Shown here in pieces: positions 1 to 12,510 of a stretch of DNA of 64,000 bases (positions within the stretch are counted from its first letter, which is position 1; each line of letters starts with the position of its first letter). The notes beneath the pieces are model-generated. The model searched no databases. It saw only the letters and a list, made by a program, of their open reading frames with translations, and was not told where the DNA came from. Origin of the DNA: Microthyrium microscopicum (Eukaryota; Ascomycota; Dothideomycetes; Microthyriales; Microthyriaceae); assembly GCA_010405405.1 (NCBI GenBank), contig MU004244.1:933895-997894 (forward strand). The letters run 5' to 3'. The position numbers were made by a program, and so were the translations under genes.

Positions 1-88
1 CAAATGAACTGGATCTACTTTGCCCTTGGATAATCTCGTTTCGCGATGGAGTTGGATTGCGTTTTTGTTATTGTTCTTTGGCCCTTAT

Positions 89-367
89 TCATCTTGCCGG
101 GTCGGATTGCGCTCCTTCACCTCGACTTTGGATTTCATCATCGGCGACAATACCTTTAGACGTAATATTTCCTCTTTTGCCGGACCAGATTCTGCTTTTG
201 TTGTTTCGGTTTTGGATTTTATCAACAGCACTTATACGTTTACCACCGATTATTCCTCTACGACGGCTTGACGTTTCCTGGACGAAAACTCCTGGAACAT
301 TGTCACTAGCGATTCCATCACGGCGCTGGAATGCCGTTCGTACGCTGGACGGTTTTTTGTCTTCCAT
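89..367 (-). CDS. Hypothetical small basic protein (doubtful)
   Basis: A 92-codon open frame on the minus strand starts with ATG at 367 and ends with TGA at 89. The product is rich in Arg, Lys and Ser (an RRR run near residues 34-37), with no recognisable domain. The frame upstream of the ATG is also partly open, and the region continues past the window start, so this could be one exon of a larger gene or chance. I do not recognise it. Only the open frame and even amino-acid composition support it. Confidence 0.2.
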   Translation of the reverse strand: MEDKKPSSVRTAFQRRDGIASDNVPGVFVQETSSRRRGIIGGKRISAVDKIQNRNNKSRIWSGKRGNITSKGIVADDEIQSRGEGAQSDPAR

Positions 368-2224
368 GGCGAGTTTTATGCCTTTGGAAGTTTATACGAT
401 AGTCTTTTGCATTCACGGACGACAGTAATGAAAGTGCTTTTACACAGTTTTGACAATTTTTTGGTTTCTTGTTTCCACAGTTGCTTCCAGCCTGGACTTT
501 TGCAGCAACAACCAATTGGATGGTCCATACACTACGCGCAGCCTCATTTCAAAATATCCATTTGGTATTAATGTCTGATGACATACGTATTACCGGTCAA
601 GACAAGGCGAGGGGGATTGATAATATGCATATCTACGTGTACCGTCACTTGTCGTACGGCGTTAAATCCATAGACTTCATTTGAGCGGTACAGCTACCAC
701 GTTACTGATATTCGCCTTGTCGTTCTTGCTGGACCTGACAATGACTTCAGTAGCCAGAATTGGTCACTTACATAGTTTTCCCTCTGTCGGGCATCGAGTG
801 ACTATCACTGAACACGTCAAGCTGACTGTGCTCATCATCTGCTTGGCTGATATGCTGTTCATTGGTCCCACGACATGGCTTCCAGTTTTTATACTTCTAC
901 ATAGATCTGTATTCGAGCTATCCTGGCAAACCACTACCAGTAAGTTGTTGGGTAACGATTCAGTTAGGAACAACAGCCCGATGCCTACCTTTGAAACAGA
1001 AACGGGTTGGCCCATGGTTGGTCAAGAGAAATAGAAAATGATCCAATGACTTCAGATTCTCAACGAACTCGATCTTGTGCCTGAAATCAATAAAGGTTGA
1101 TTTTGATGGCTTGGTGGGGTTGGTTGAGGCAATCCATCCACGTTGTTGATGTTTCATGTCTCAACTTCAACTCTTCAATCCTCACTGTTGTGCCTACCAC
1201 CCGTGTGTCTGTTTTCGTGTATCACTGCCTTTTGCATCTTAAGCTGCCAAAGCTAATCAACTCCTTACCGGCCAACACGACCATGAACTATCCGGCAGAA
1301 GTATAGGCATGCTGTACCCATTGTGCGAACTACACGGACCAAAGCATGTTGTGCTCCACACAGATTGAACCGCAGAATTCAAAATGCCCAGGAAATTCGC
1401 CATTGGGCTCCTGATAGACAAAAATGGCGCAGGAACACAACAGACCCAATGAGCGGCATCGCTTGTGCATAATGTCCCCATCCGCCCTGGTGTTGAAATC
1501 CTGACGTGGCTCCAATGGCTCTCTGCAGGGCAAGTCGGCATTCGGCACCTGCGGCTCTCTCCCAATTATTGCTGCCACCCACTCAACTTTTGCCTCGTTT
1601 TGTGACTCTATCCCAGCTCAATTGTCCGGCAAATCTTGGGGAAACCCTGGAGTTGATGTGCCCGAATCCAACAAGGATCACAACCTCCTCGGACTTTTGC
1701 CAACGCTTCAAGGTTGACCTGTCGACGAAGTTTTTCTCTCTAAAGTTACGCCCAATCTAGGCAGTCGAGTCCTGCCATCTCTAGCCATCTAACTGACGAA
1801 AAGAGTCTCTCTACTTTGGGACAATCCTTGAGGTTTCTTGCTAGTTATCACCCGAAGCATGAGCTGTCTCTCTGCCACAAAGTGTGCCATGAAATGTGTT
1901 GAATCTGCACTGGTTGCTCCCCCATTGTCTGACGACTTGAACCCAACCCAATTCGCTGGTCCAAGTAGACAACTAGGTCTGTCTTTTCCTAATTGATAGG
2001 CGCCCGCATCACATCTGCCGCCATTGTACTTCTTCAAGTGATTGCAACATTCCAATCGAGATCAAGCAAAGAAGAAAATCCCTCTGCACCTCCACGGCCT
2101 TCGTTCCAGCCAACCCCTTCCACGGTCCGCAACACAACCTACCCCCCTGTCATGATCACGTTGCCTCCGAGTTTGCTTCGTCGCATAACCGGGCTCATAG
2201 AATAGATTATTCTTGAAAGGTTTA
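368..2224. other. No gene seen; upstream region of the giant gene
   Basis: Frames here are short and mutually contradictory on both strands, so I call no gene. A frame at 1993-2205 ends just before the ATG at 2225. It could be a 5' exon if a weak intron with a GTTTGC donor at 2171 and AG at 2218-2219 exists; the length (49 nt) keeps frame. I did not include it because the donor and branch site are poor. Confidence 0.4.
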
Positions 2225-5200
2225 ATGGGCTTGTGGGACTTTATCCGTCAAGATCCCGCCACATACGCCAAAAAGGCTTCTATCAAACGCTGGGTCAACA
2301 ACATTGAATTTCCTGAACATCACGACCTCGAAGAACTACCATTTACTGATCCGGAGTTTGACTACGAATTACCACGCGATCGTGATTCTGGTGACGAAGA
2401 CGAATTATTTCAACAACCGGACGAGAGTCAAATTGAACACTATAAAGCCCCAGGACCGGACCTAGCGGGTCAATTTCTTGACCCGCCTGAACCCACTCAC
2501 ACTGCCGAACCTGTTGTGCGATATACGCCAATGTCACAGCAAGGCGGTTTTGACTACGGCCAATTTCAGGTTTCCTATACTCAATGGGCAGATCCATTCA
2601 GTAGTGGCGGAGTTCGAGAGTCTGCACCATTGCAGGTGAAAACCTCACCATATGCAGCACTAGGAGCGTCAGGCGATGGAGGCGGGTATAGCAGAGTACT
2701 TCCACAATATAAAATCTCTGTCCCAGGTGTGTCGGGATATGAAGATAGTTCTGAAGAAGACGAGGATGATGACGAAGATGACGATGATGGTACAATACCC
2801 AGCTTACCCGCAGAAACTCAGGATCTAACTGTGTCTATAGAAACCGGTACGGGCGATGCCACAGCAAGTGGATCGGGGGTAAGCAGTACATCACTGTCGC
2901 ATAACTCGTCGCTAACAGGCCTAGGGTGTCCCTCCATTCGCTCTACAACCTCCTCCGGGCATGCAGTCACAGTGGTTAAACGCAACGCCAGGCTCACCTT
3001 TGTACGGGATTCCCGAGGCACCAGACGCCCCGCCCCAGGACGGATCTGTGTCTTCTCCCTCTTTGTCAGCGCATACGAAAGGCTCAAAGGCAAAGAAGAA
3101 GACCAAGAAGCAAGAACGAGAGGAGAAAAAGGCAAGAGAGCGCGAGGAGAAGGAGGAAAAGGCAAAGGAAAAGAAACCAAAGGGGAAAAGTAAACCGGGT
3201 CCACTTTCGCTTTTGATGCATCCTCCGACTCCTAAGAAGGGCTCGAAAAAGTCGAAGAAGGATAAGGGTGAAGATACACCGGTTGCTGAGACGCCTGAGC
3301 CGAAAACTCCCAAGGCTGGAATACTTAAAAAGGGGAAGAAGAATAAGGCTGAGAAGAAGGATTCGGTGGATGACGATATACCCCCTCCGCCACCTCCACC
3401 ACCGGCTCCTCCAGCGCCTGAAGTTCCAGAGGCTCCTGAAGTTCCCGAAGTTTCTGAAGCTCCAGAGGCACCCGAAGCTCCAGAATCTGCTGAGGCAGAT
3501 GTACCACCACCACCTCCTCCGCCCCCAGCAGATGAGCCAGTGGCGAAGGAGGCCGAACAAGAGGACGCACCCCCTCCACCACCTCCTCCACCTCCTGCCC
3601 CAGAGGACGAAGGAAGCGAAGAAACTGCTGAATCCGAAGCACCGACTGACGCAACATCACCTCCACCACCTCCACCACCTCCACCACCGGCACCCGCAGA
3701 TGAAACGCTAGCATTGGCAGAGGAAGCGGAACAAGATAGCGAGCCTCCACCGCCTCCACCTCCACCAGCAGCAGAAGACGCACTTGCTGAAGCGGGTGCT
3801 GACGATGAGGCTAGTGAGACAGTAGCCGAGACTGAATCAGAAGCGGCAAGCGATGAATCACCACCACCTCCGCCCCCTGCCCCTCCTGCCCCTGTGGAAG
3901 ATGAGGCTGAGGCTGAAGATGAGGTTGCAGAGGCTGAAAGTGAGGTTGATAGCGAGTCTCCACCGCCTCCCCCACCAGCAGAAGACGAAAGTGCTGAAGC
4001 TGCTGTTGACGATGAGGCTAGTGAATCAGTAGTCCAGGCCGAGTCTGAAGCAGCCAGTGATGAACCACCACCACCACCACCACCACCTCCTCCTCCTCCT
4101 CCGCCTCCAGCAGAAGACGACGCCGAGGATGAAGCCGCGGATGTTGAAAGCGAGGCTGTTGGTGAAGCTGAACCTTCACCGCCACCACCGCCGCCTGCTC
4201 CCGTGGAAGATGAGGCTGCAGATGAGGCCCCAAAAGATGAAAGCGAGATAGCTACGGAGGCACCACCTCCACCACCACCTCCGCCTGTAGAAGAGGTAGT
4301 TGAGGACGACGATGATCCGATTGTCGAAATTGTGGAAATGCCCAAGAAATCCAAAAAAGGAAAGAAGGGTAAAAAAGGCAAGAAGAGCAAGGCTGTAGAG
4401 GGGGCTGAAACAGAAGTCATAGAGCCACCTGCAGAACCAGAACCTAGTGAGCCGATTGTTGAGAATGCAGTCGAGGAACTAGAACCATCTCTCGTGGATG
4501 AGTTTGTTGCAGAAGAAGAGAAAAGCGAGGAAGCACCTGCCGAACCAGAAGTGAATGCTGAGCAAGCAACAGAACCTGAGGAGGCAGAAGATGCACTACC
4601 GCCTCCTCCATCACCACCTGTTGAAGAAGAAGCTGCCCCAGAGCCTGCAGCAGAAGACACGGCGCCAGAAGAAGCTGCTCCAGAGCCTGCCCCAGAGCCT
4701 GCAGCAGAAGACACAGCGCCAGAAGAGGACGCTCCAGCAGATGTAGAACCACCACCACCACCACCACCACCACCACCACCCGAGCCTCCCGCCGCCGAGG
4801 AAGAACCCATTGACGAACCCGAGCGACCTTCGACACCCGTCCAAGATGATGGCAACGACATGAGCCCACCCGCCTCACCATCCGCCACCAAATCCGTCTC
4901 ATTTGATCCTGCCGTTCTAGACCCGAAGGGCGGCAAACTCGGCAAAAAGGATAAGCGTAGCTACAAAAAGAAAGCTGCCGAAGAGGCTGCCAAAAAAGCC
5001 AAAGAAGACGCTAAGAAAGCTGCCAAAAGCGAAAAGACTGCCGACAAACTTGGTACACCGCGAAAGAATAAAAAGGGCCAAATTGAATTGGTTACTAGAG
5101 CGGGTAAAAAGAGCTCGAAGAAGGGGAAGAAAGGCTCGAAAGCGGTGGGTGAGCCTGAAGATGACGGTTCTCCTGAACCAACTCCTGCTGAGGAGGCGAG

Positions 5201-8200
5201 TGATCCGATGGATCAGGCATCTGAAGAGCCTGATGATGCCGCGGCTGAAGCAGAGGCTCTAGATGATCCAGTAGAAGAACCGACAGTAGAGAAAGAGGCA
5301 GCCGTGGTTGCTCCAGAAGAGCCGGCAGCAGAAGAGCCGGCAGTAGAGGACCCAGTAGCTGATCAGCCAGATACTGGCCCTGCTGTGGAAGAATCTACTG
5401 TGGACGAATCTACTGTGGACGAATCTACTGTGGACGAATCTGCTGTGGAAGAATCTGCTGTGGAAGAATCTGCTGTGGACGAATCTGCTGTGGAAGAACC
5501 TGCTCCTGAAGACTCTGCCCCTGAAGAACCTGCCCCTAAAGAACCTGCCCCTGAAGAACCTGCCCCTGAAGAACCTGCCCCTGAAGAACCTGCCCCTGAA
5601 GAACCTGCCACAGAGAGACTCGTGGTAGAAGAACTCGCAGCAGAAAAACCCGCAGCAGAAGAACCCACAGCAGAAGAGCCCGCAGCAGAAGAACCCGCAG
5701 CAGAAGAACCCGCAGCAAAAGAACCTGCTGTTGAAGCATTTGCAGCACCAGAGTCGGGTGAGAGCGCCGAAGCCGAGGATTCTGGCCTAGAACTACCACC
5801 CCCAACGCCCACCGAGTCAGAGGCACCACATGACGATGCTCCTGAAGACGTTCAAGACGCAGGCTCACCTCAACTTCCTCCACCTACACCGCCATCGCCT
5901 ATTGAAAGTGAGGCCGTAGCTCTGGACGCAGATGCAGTCTCAGAGAAGCTTTCAGAAACCGCGGACGCCCCAGTTCTGGAAGAGCAAGAAACTGACGAGC
6001 CGGCTGTAGAGGCCGAGACCATCAAAGAAGAGTCTACAGATGACGATCCACCACCACTTCCGGCCTCAGCTCCTGAGGCAGATTCAAGCAGTGATCCACC
6101 AGCAGAGCCAGAAACCGAAAAGGCAGAAGTCCAAGAGGCTCAAGCAGCAGCACCAGCAGAGCCAGAAACCGAAAAGGCAGAAGTCCAAGAGGCTCAAGCA
6201 GCAGAAGACTCGCCACCCCCTGCTGACGCCACTCCTGAATTGCCGCCAAGCCCAGTGGCTGAAGAAGTAACCGTTGAAGAGCCAGCGGAGCCGGAACCGC
6301 CTGAGATTAATGAAGAGGCTGAAGATAACCCTGCCTCCGAGGGCCAGAGCGCGGAGCCGGAAGCCGAGGCTCAATCGCAAACAGAAGTGGAAGATGCCCC
6401 TGTTGAAGCCCTTGCTGAAGACGGATCGGAAAAAGACGCAACCGATCAGGATAGCAACGACATCCCTGCGGGCGATACCGTCGAGCAAGATGAAGAAAAT
6501 GAAGAAGATCCTTGCCCTGTCGACGACAACCCACCTGCGGACGACCTGAGTAGAGCAATGGAAGAAGATCACGGCGAGACTGAAGCCGATGATGCGAAGG
6601 AATCGGAAGAACAACATGCTGATGAACCAGCCGGAGAAGAATCTGCCGCTCCAGCTGTGGGAGCTCCAGCAGAAGAAACTACTGCCACACAAGCTCTTGA
6701 TGAGGAAGAAATTGTCGACGTTGATGATACACCCAGCGCTGAAGCCGAAGATCATGCTGAGCCTGCTGAGCCTGTTGAGCCTGCTGAGTCATCGGAAATC
6801 GCAGAATCTGCTGAAGAAATTGCAGAGACCGATAATGCTGCCAGTTCCTCAAAGGAGGCAGAGCTAGCCTCGGCTATCCCAGAAGCTGACACTGAAGATG
6901 CCCCCCCTGAAGCTGAGCCATCTGAAGATTCAGCTGTAGCGGAGAGCGCTGAGGCTTCCAAAGACTTCGGTAGTGAAGGCGACAACGAAACTGTCAACGA
7001 CAAGGCTGAAGCTGATCTTGGCGATACTTTGGAAGAGGTCGAAGAGACCGAAGTCTCAACAGAAGCGCGTGATGCGGTCGAAGAGCCAGAAGCTGCTGAA
7101 GAAGTGGACGAGATACCTCCACCTCCACCACCCCCTCCACTTGCTAATGAGGAGCCGGAGCCAGCCCAAGAACCTGAACCGACCAAGGAAATAGCAGAGC
7201 CAGAGTTAGCGGCCGCTTCTGCAATTGATGCCGGTGAAGAAGAGCCGGAAGAGCCCATTCCTGAGCCAGAGCCCTTAGAGGAAACGGAGCCCGAGGAGGC
7301 CGCACCCAGTGAACCCGTTGTGATGCCTGGTGATGAGCCCACAAGTGAACCTCCAGCCGATACAGAGGATCCAACAGAACCGCCAACAGAAGAATCAGTG
7401 GCCGAAGCACCCGCTGAGGATGACCCTGTTGAGCCAACTGAGGCACCCGCTGATACACAAGAGGCTAGTGATGCTCTTCCAGAGGCCCCTGAACCCCCTC
7501 CAGCGCCTTCAGCGGATGATGCCGAGGTGGCTTCGGAAGCTGGGGACAATGGCGAAACTTTGGAAGAAGAAGGAGAAGAAGAAGAAGAAGGAATACCGCC
7601 TCCACCACCACCACCCGTAGAAGATAATGTGCCTAAAGAGGATGAAGATATCCCAGAACCAGCCACTGTGGACGAAGAAGTGCCAGCTGCGGATGGGGGT
7701 GATGTTGCTGAGCCAGCAGAGGCAGTTGCTGGTGAAGAGTCACCCGCAGAAGGAGTAACTGCGGATGAACCTTCACCAGACGAACCTGCCGTACAAAAGG
7801 ATGCTGATGTTGAACCTGAACCTGAACCTGAACCTGAAATCCAACCTGCCCCTGAACCTGAACCAGCCATGGAAACATCCGAACCAGCCATAGAACCCGC
7901 TCCGACCCCGCCGTCGGCTGAGGACGCGCCGCCTTCAGAAGAGAGAGCTATCAGTCCTCTATCAGCCGAAGATTCCCCTGAAGCCGAAAACGAAGTGACT
8001 CCTGAAGTGGCCACAGATGCGACCCCTGAAGCGATCCCTGAAGCAACTCCAGAAGCGACTCCAGAAGAAGCTGAGAAGGAGATGGCAGATGATGGGAATG
8101 CTGAGGATTTGCCTCCTCTAGCTGCTGGTGTAACACCAACAGCTGAGAAACCAGCACATCGCCGGCGTAGACACTCTCACCGTTCCGATCCGTCTAGTCC

Positions 8201-9746
8201 ACGGGAGAACCGCGATCGTCCTCGGCGCCGTGATACTCTTGTTGAGGCCCCTGATAAACGTCAAAGCACTGGTCTATTCGGCCTAGGCATCTTCGGAAGC
8301 TCCAACAGTCGGCCCAAGGAGAAAGAGAAGGCCCGTGAATTAAAAGCTCGTGAGACTACCAAAAGAAAAGAACCTTCGGCGTTACCAAGCAAAATACTAA
8401 CACCAGCTGAAGAGGAAGAACAACGTAAGAGGCGTGAGGCACGCAGAAAGGAAGAGCGCCGAAAGCGTGAAGGGGATAAACCAAAGAGTGAGTCTAGCAC
8501 CACCAAGCCTATTGAGGAAACGCCAGAAGCTCGTCCTAGCACGAAAGATGAGGCGAAGGAAAAGAAAAAAGCTGACGCTGAACGAACAGCGTATGAACGT
8601 GGAGAGGCTCGTCGCCTTGAAGTTGAGAAGGATGCGGAGCAGATCAAGAAACGTAGCCAGCGGGACGACAACGACAAGCCGACCGAGTCCGATTCTAAGC
8701 CATCAGAGAAAGACCTGTTAAGGAAAAAGCGCGCCGAACGAGAATCTGCACGACGAGCGGCTGAAGAAGAGGACCAGGAAGGTGTTCGCACCAAGTCTGA
8801 CAAACCAAAAGATTCCTCTCCAGCTCCCAAGCCACTCAAAGAAACAGGACGGCGCCATACTACACGAGATCTCAAGAATGATGGTCTTCCTCCCAAGAAG
8901 CCTGGACTTAGTAGGTCTGCGACTCTTGCTACACCCACCAAGTCCACTAGTCTACTCGGCAAATTATTTGGTCGCAATGACACTCCGCCCATGCCGGTCC
9001 GATCTTCTAGCCGAAGAGAAGTCCCTCGTGCCACAGAGAAAGCTGCAGTCAGATCGCCAAGCCAGGAAGCAGCTCGGCGTGAAAGGAAACGCGAGCGCGC
9101 ACTCAAGGATCTGGAGGCAGGCGAAGGATCGTCAGCCGAAAAGAAGTCATCCAAAAGTGGTTCTGAGGGCGACAAAGAATCCAGGAAAGCAACGCCAATC
9201 CCAGAATCGACCCTAAAGGAAGTGCCTGAAAAGACTGCAAAGACTGCAAAGGAATCTCCGACCGTCAAACCGAAAGATCGACCAACATCCCGCCGAATCG
9301 AAAGTGAACGTACTCACAGACGTAGCCCTCGAGTTGAGACTGAGCTGCCACGATCCAGTAGACGAGACCCCGCCAAGACTGATTCGCGACGAGAGCGAGA
9401 ACCTCCGCGTGATGAGCTCGATGATCGTCCCCTTCGACATCACCAGCACCGACAACATCGAGACCGTGAGCCCACAAAGGAGAAAACTAGAGAGCGAGAA
9501 AACCGCCGAGAAGGTAGCGGTGCAGAGAAAGATAGCAAAGGAAAGGAGAGAGACACCCCTCCTTCCAGCAAGCCAGTGACACCCCGTGCCTCCGAAAAGG
9601 AGCGCGAACGACGTCGTCGGGATAGAGATGACCCCGAGCGCGAACGCAGACGGGAGAGAGATTCTCGAACACCACGGGTTCGAGACAAGTCCCCAAAGAA
9701 GAGCGGAGGACTGTTTTCCTCATTCAAACGAACGATGACGAGCTGA
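2225..9746 (+). CDS. Giant acidic/proline-rich disordered protein, 2491 aa
   Basis: Two exons, 2225-2878 and 2925-9746. The 46-nt intron (2879-2924) has GTAAGC, a GCTAAC branch site and TAG, and it joins two frames that are otherwise offset. The ATG at 2225 follows a TTG in the same frame, with a stop at 2198. The N-terminal ~220 residues are acidic and aromatic, starting MGLWDFIRQDPATYAKKAS. Next come a Lys-rich segment, then about 1,800 residues alternating Glu/Ala/Pro-rich acidic tracts with polyproline runs of 5 to 15 residues, with local tandem repeats (TVDES, PAPEE, and a duplicated 54-bp unit near 6101-6204). The last ~600 residues are Arg/Lys/Ser-rich and contain two similar short motifs, GLFGLGIFGS and LLGKLFGRND, and a basic C-terminus GGLFSSFKRT. 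No enzymatic domain is visible. Scaffold or cytoskeletal binding is a guess from polyproline (profilin/SH3-type) tracts only. Confidence 0.8.
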
Positions 9747-10017
9747 TGAACGAATGAGATATGATGAACGAGCTGCATTGCATCAAATACATCATGACAC
9801 GACCTATGCATTGCGATGGCGCGGGTTTTTGCTGTTTTTATTACTATGTATACCTTCCCCTTTTCAGCCCTTCGCTTGTATTGTTAAATTGATGTTCTAG
9901 AATCGGTTGTACTATACCTTCATGCTCAAGATATATTGCTCTTAGGTCTAAACGGCCATTAATAAGTGTACAAACTCGCGCCTACATGCTATAAAGCAAA
10001 TTCATTTTATGTATAAG

Positions 10018-10130
10018 GTAAAATTCCCCCGAGCAATACCACATTTCTTCACGACATTCAGACAAACCATAAACACCGCGTTTGCCCAACGCACTCGATG
10101 GCTACCAGAAGAGGCTTTTCTTATGAAGTG
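10018..10130 (+). repeat. Introner-like repeat, copy A
   Basis: The copy begins GGTAAAATTC, like a 5' splice site. It aligns by eye with 22447 onward through CCACATTTCTTCACGACATT and the core GCACTCGATGGCTACCA. It lies outside any gene I can call. Confidence 0.6.
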
Positions 10131-10198
10131 CTAAGGGTGCCATCGACTACGATGAGGAATAAGACATTTTGCGGTGTTAGAATGATCATTTCGTCTCA

Positions 10199-10345
10199 AG
10201 GAATCCTCCGCGCAAAACCACATTACTTGACGACATTCGCTAGAACCAAAACGATCATATTTCCCAGCACACTTGATGGCTACAATAGAATGTGAAAAGC
10301 GTTCTATGATTTCACCTAGAGAAGACCATTTGGTCATTTTCTGCC
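10199..10345 (+). repeat. Introner-like repeat, copy B
   Basis: Aligns over about 140 bp with the intron copy at 22447-22592. Shared landmarks in the same order and spacing are CACATTACTTGACGA, CACTTGATGGCTACAATAG and CATTTGGTC. The GTAA at the left edge is replaced by GGAA, so this copy has no donor site. Confidence 0.65.
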
Positions 10346-10968
10346 ATGATTTTTGACGTTACCTGTTTGAATCAAAACGTCGTCTCTCCCATCACATTCG
10401 ATGGCTCTCATAGAAGGTGTTGACTATTCGAATGCTATGGATCATAACGAACACGATGGGTCTATGGGTAAGTGTTTACCGCTGAAATACCAAATGATGA
10501 ACAAACAACAAGATGGTAGTTAGATATTGAGGTCGCTATCAGTATGCCTGATACCGACACGACACCTGCAACATATCTCATATGAGAACAAGATATGCCG
10601 CGGTTTTTGATTGACTGAATCTGGAGTAATTCGGGTGTTGTAATAGGATCGGCACAACCTACAGAAACAAATGTGCTGGCAAGAGAGCATTTGCCCACCC
10701 AGATATCTAACTGATCCTGTAAGCATCAAGGTTAGCTGGCAGGCTGGTTGGCTGGTTAGCTTCGCAACGTGATGGCAAACCATGGTTGAGATCATGTCAC
10801 CGTACCATTACATGATGAAGCATGCCTGGCTTTTTCCTACTAAAACTCACTGGAGCATAATTTCTATCAGCTACATTGTACTCTTCTAGAATCACTCAGT
10901 TTCAACACCACCGCACGATTATCAGGCAGTCCACAAATACGTTCGTTCCCACTAACCTGTCCACTGAT

Positions 10969-11620
10969 ATGGAAACCCAAGGCTCCACTGCACCTCCTCC
11001 CTACGAAGATCCGCTGTGTTTTCACTGTGGCGAAATATGTCCGTGTTCTACACAACCGGTGCGACTGCAGATGTCAGGCGTCTCAAATGGCCGTGCAGTC
11101 TCGCCCAGGCCAGAGACTGCGACCTCGTCTGAGAAAGAAGCGAGTTTGACTGTACAAGATATTTTCCAACAAGCGGAAGAGAAATGCCGGCCAGAATTCC
11201 GCAAGTGGGAGCGTCAATGGCTTTATCAAGGAGCTAAATTTGATGAACAGTATAAAGACTGCAGTTTTTATAAAGAATTCAAATTGTGGCAGGCGCTTTG
11301 GCACAAGGTCGATATTGGCCAAAGAGTGGCCCAGGATCCGTTTAGACTGCACCAGGTATGTGTCTAGTTGAGGTTGTTAGTCACTGTGTCAAGGATCAAA
11401 TACTAATGTCTGGTAGTATATGTATATGGCCGGTTCCAATGACGGGAGAGGCACATGCTGGCACTGGAGAGCTAGCAAGAAACCAGAAAGTCCTTTCTTT
11501 CAAGAGTGGGAAGAATGGGTGGCTGTCTTACGACTGAAAGGATTCGAAGCAGTCCATGCCATAGAATATATGACGAAAACTCGCCCTGCCTTTTCACGAA
11601 CATGGGAGGCTTGTGTATAG
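10969..11620 (+). CDS. Fungal orphan protein, 196 aa
   Basis: Exons 10969-11355 and 11417-11620. The 61-nt intron has GTATGT, a TACTAAT branch site and TAG. It is phase 0 and joins HQ to YMYMAG. The start is the first ATG (METQGSTAPPPYEDP). The N-terminus is Pro/Ser-rich with a PPPY motif that could bind WW domains. A small Cys cluster (FHCGEICPC) follows at about residues 23-31. The rest is Trp- and charge-rich (KWERQWLYQGAKFDEQYKDC, then WEEWVAVLRLKGFEAVHA), suggesting a compact helical domain. I do not recognise the family. The agreement of frame, branch point and composition on both sides of the intron makes a real gene likely. Confidence 0.6.
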
Positions 11621-12008
11621 TAGGGAATAGGGAATATGGTGGGTGGCATCAAGATATAACAAACCAGGAACAATGAAGTGGAGACACGCTCTTGACAACT
11701 CTGGCTGTAGCTCCTGCCTTGAGAAGTACTGGGGACTAGTAACTACTACAGTCAGTACATACTACATGGGAAAGTACTACCCCCCTGAAGAGGCAGTGAC
11801 GATACAGAATGTTCCCGGATGTAGAAGGAGACAATTAAAGATGGGAAAGTGCCATATACGCAGCCCACATGTGTTACCTCTGTTTTATTAATTTATTTTC
11901 TCTTCTTCTTCTTCTTCTTTCTCTTTTTCTCCAAGTAACGTCAATTGTGAGTAATGCGCTTGATACTATCTTGAAGTTGTGTTAACTTATACAGTAAAGC
12001 TCTTAGAC
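11621..12008. promoter_or_regulatory. Intergenic region with pyrimidine tract (11896-11932)
   Basis: An almost pure CT tract with TTC repeats at 11896-11932 lies about 75 bp upstream of the ATG at 12009. Such tracts are common just upstream of transcription starts in filamentous fungi. Frames here are short and look non-coding. Confidence 0.35.
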
Positions 12009-12510
12009 ATGTTCACAGAATACGCCACCAACAACACCGCCCTCGCCGAACTCATCTCTCTCCATCGCAAGCTCCTCTCTTCCAATGAGGAATTGCTTGC
12101 TGCCATTAAAGGCATAAGTATGTACCGCCTTCTTTCTTTCTACCCTTCAAAGCAATGGGGCAACAACACTGTCCACGCTTACGGCAGTTGCTGTGTACTG
12201 TGCGTGCGTGCCTCATGGAAGACTGCTTCGTTTGCCAATGCATCTCTCGCATGAAGAATGAGGCAGCTTCGAATTCCTACGACGACTGCGATGGTAGCAT
12301 TATATGGTCAAGGAAATCCGTTGCTATTCCGATTCTTGGCCTCCAATTCGCTCTCCGATTCTCTCTTTCCCGATTAAGTACATACTAATTGCTATATAAG
12401 GTTCTATTCGACAAATCCTCGAACAAATCGGGGTCGGCCTTGCTATTTTGGCCATTCGTGGAGTCTGGAAAGGGCTCATCAAAGAGGGAGGATGGGGTGG
12501 GGGGGTGTGA
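12009..12510 (+). CDS. Putative 72-aa two-exon protein
   Basis: Proposed exons are 12009-12117 and 12401-12510, separated by a 283-nt intron with GTATGT, a TACTAATTG branch site and ATATAAG. Exon 1 encodes MFTEYATNNTALAELISLHR and a helical continuation, and exon 2 encodes SIRQILEQIGVGLAILAIRG and a Gly-rich tail. Joined, it reads as an amphipathic helix, a hydrophobic helix (roughly residues 44-56) and a GGWGGGV tail. Neither exon is long enough to stand out alone. The evidence is the continuous heptad-like pattern across the junction plus consensus splice signals. Function unknown; a small membrane-associated protein is possible. Confidence 0.4.

Larger units (their letters stand above)
9747..10968. 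other. Gene-free stretch with two intron-like repeats
   Basis: No coding frame is convincing. The region holds two diverged copies of a repeat that recurs inside an intron at 22447 (entered separately), plus a third fragment around 10372-10420 with the shared core CACATTCGATGGCT. Confidence 0.6.

Noticed and set aside
2921-4945. 674-codon minus-strand frame rich in Gly and Ser
   Set aside because: Exact antisense of the CCN/GAN codons of the giant gene; the skewed codons remove stops on the other strand. The same explains the minus frames at 6752-8014 and 8261-9268.
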